In this document: positions 4,611 through 5,897 of the stretch, piece by piece | Numbering within the stretch: the first letter of the stretch is position 1 | Layout: the number at the start of each line of letters is the position of its first letter | Assembly (NCBI GenBank): GCA_021806765.1 | Contig: JAJZQR010000327.1 | Coordinates: 1 to 5,897, forward strand | Length of the DNA: 5,897 bases | Direction: 5' to 3' | Source of the DNA: Chloroflexota bacterium | GTDB lineage: Bacteria; Chloroflexota; UBA6077 | Translations under genes and position numbers: made by a program | The notes under the pieces: model-generated | The model's input: the letters and a program-made list of their open reading frames with translations, nothing else | Told to the model about the DNA's origin: nothing | Databases searched by the model: none

Positions 4611-5857
4611 GTCGGTGGTGACCCGATTAGAGGCTCGATACGATCGTCGAAGAGGGAATCCCAGGAGTAGTGCTGCAGGAGTCTCCGGCGAAGGCGGTAC
4701 ACCTTGTCCTCCCTCATCCAACTGCGGATCCGCCTCGCTACGGATTCAGGCTCTTCCTGCAACTCGAAGTAGACCGCGGCATCGAGGCCGATCTCCCTGA
4801 AGGGAGGGATGTTAGAGCAGAACACCGGGAGCTTGAACAGCCCGGCCTCCACCAGCGGTATCCCGAAGCCCTCCTGAGCGCTGCTGAACAGCAAGAGGTC
4901 GCTGAGGGAGTAGAGGTCCCACATCATCTGGTCGCTGACCGGGTACCCACCCCGGGCTGACTCCAGATGCTCGAACAGCAGGATCACCTCCCGTTCCACC
5001 CCCAACTCCCTCCGGAGGCGACGCAACTCCTCCACGTAGTCGCCGGACCGAACGTTGTGGGGGCCCGGCGGCCCCGTCACCACCAATCTGGCCTGGACGG
5101 CCTGCTGCAGAAGGGCACGGGTGATCCGGATGCTCATCTCCAGGTTCTTTCGCTTGGTGATCCGGACCGGGGCCAGCATCAGCAGTTCCCCTTGGAGGAG
5201 GCCCAGCCTGCGGACCAGTTCGGCAGTCTCCGGCTCCAGCTTCAACTGAACCGCCGGATCCACCCCCGCCGGTATCACCAGCAGCCGCTCGGTCGGCAGG
5301 TCGAAGAGGTCCGACATCTCTTCCTGCCGGGTAGCGGATACGACCACATATCTGATCCCCTCCAGCGGCTGCTTCAGCAGCCGCCAGGGGAACTCCTCCC
5401 GCATACGCGGGATGTAAAGCTCGTTCTTCCAGGATAGATCATGGCACCAGGCCACGAAGCGCGGCCCATCTCCCTGCAGGGCTATGCGATGCAGGGCAGC
5501 CGTCAGCGGGAGGTTGAAGTGCAGGGTAAAGGCGTTGTGGACGATGCACACATCCACACCGGCCAAGGCGGAGCGCAACTCGCCCTCGATCCGCTCCGCT
5601 ACCCGGCGGAAACGATCGCTCACCAGGCCTTGATCCAGCTCTTCGTTGACAGCCAGCAGCTCGAGATCCTTAGAGTAGAGGGAAGGGATCAGCTGCACCG
5701 GCACGTCGGCGCGAAAAGGCTCTCCCTTGCCCGCTATCACCCGAGTGGGATAACCACGTTCGGCGAACAGCCCGGCGTGGACGGCGATCAACTGCTCGAC
5801 GCCACCAACAACCGGGGGGCAGGTATAGTGCAGGATGGCAACAGAGGGCTTCTGCAA
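4589..5857 (-). CDS. GT4-family (GT-B fold) glycosyltransferase in the glucosylglycerate operon
   Basis: The 422-residue protein has the normal length and layout of a GT4 retaining glycosyltransferase. The N-terminal Rossmann half begins SVAILHYTCPPVVGGVEQLI with the GGVE acceptor-side loop (18-21). The C-terminal donor half has VIPAGVD (194-200), APVRITKRKNLE (229-240, the Arg/Lys donor-phosphate contact region) and SSAQEGFGIPLVEAG (325-339), which carries the E-x7-E signature (E329, E337). No signal peptide or membrane helix is evident, so it should act in the cytoplasm. It starts the visible operon, 86 bases before the USP-GpgS gene on the same strand. The sugar donor cannot be read from sequence. 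Context suggests a glycosyl transfer onto glucosylglycerate or its phosphate, as for the GT4 enzymes that make mannosylglucosylglycerate, but an unrelated polysaccharide role remains possible. The TTG start is supported by an optimally placed AGGAGG. Confidence 0.92.
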   Translation of the reverse strand: MQKPSVAILHYTCPPVVGGVEQLIAVHAGLFAERGYPTRVIAGKGEPFRADVPVQLIPSLYSKDLELLAVNEELDQGLVSDRFRRVAERIEGELRSALAGVDVCIVHNAFTLHFNLPLTAALHRIALQGDGPRFVAWCHDLSWKNELYIPRMREEFPWRLLKQPLEGIRYVVVSATRQEEMSDLFDLPTERLLVIPAGVDPAVQLKLEPETAELVRRLGLLQGELLMLAPVRITKRKNLEMSIRITRALLQQAVQARLVVTGPPGPHNVRSGDYVEELRRLRRELGVEREVILLFEHLESARGGYPVSDQMMWDLYSLSDLLLFSSAQEGFGIPLVEAGLFKLPVFCSNIPPFREIGLDAAVYFELQEEPESVARRIRSWMREDKVYRLRRRLLQHYSWDSLFDDRIEPLIGSPPTGPRTED

Positions 5858-5864
5858 GGCGGGG

Positions 5865-5870
5865 CCTCCT
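5865..5870 (-). promoter_or_regulatory. Consensus Shine-Dalgarno that fixes the TTG start of the GT4 gene
   Basis: AGGAGG on the - strand lies seven bases before the TTG at 5857. No ATG or GTG near the N-terminus competes, and the GT-B first strand follows within five residues. The operon promoter is beyond the right edge or in the last 27 bases, where no clear -10/-35 pair is visible. Confidence 0.8.
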
Positions 5871-5897
5871 GAAGGGTATCTGATCCGTTGCTTATTC

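Noticed and set aside
3735..4670. Long + strand open frame of 311 codons opposite gpgS
   Set aside because: It is antisense to a gene with clear GpgS/USP motifs, spans the gpgS-GT4 gap, and its peptide is Gly/His/Arg-rich with no recognisable domain, as expected of a shadow frame in GC-rich DNA.

Overview
The window is GC-rich and carries four protein genes. Most likely it comes from a Chloroflexota bacterium, for example an Anaerolineae-like lineage. This is an inference from style, not from a marker gene: long Thr/Pro 'TATPT' linkers in a secreted-type protein, several universal stress protein (USP) domains, and dispersed G/C-rich or pentamer-like repeats that run into gene ends. No rRNA, tRNA, CRISPR array, transposase or origin was seen, and no gene-free stretch exceeds about 160 bases.

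Left part, + strand. Bases 1-1169 hold the 3' part of a gene for a large, probably exported protein: an Ig-like/SKICH-like beta domain, Thr/Pro repeat linkers, a small duplicated HGxxVSxxAH motif and a very polar C-terminal tail. A perfect 11-bp hairpin follows it. A single-domain USP gene (1326-1775) comes next, with a 7-bp hairpin just ahead of its ribosome binding site.

Centre. The USP gene converges on the leftward operon. The junction (about 1750-1902) is an imperfect inverted repeat built from short G/C-rich tandem units around a GATAGACAGGAT core. It encodes the last residues of both converging proteins and probably also works as a two-way terminator.

Right part, - strand, in transcription order: a GT4 glycosyltransferase (5857-4589), then a USP-USP-GpgS fusion (4502-2613), then a histidine-phosphatase-family enzyme (2613-1819) whose ATG overlaps the gpgS stop as TGATG. 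GpgS joins glucose from an NDP-glucose to 3-phosphoglycerate, and a GpgP-type phosphatase would release glucosylglycerate. This pair is therefore a credible two-step glucosylglycerate pathway. The GT4 could extend or modify the product, for example to mannosylglucosylglycerate, but that step is inferred from context.

The most unusual points are two. First, two USP domains are fused to a GpgS catalytic domain, which may link compatible-solute or polysaccharide-precursor synthesis to a nucleotide or stress signal. Second, a 94-bp repeat with short terminal inverted repeats is read in frame as the N-terminal extension of the phosphatase.
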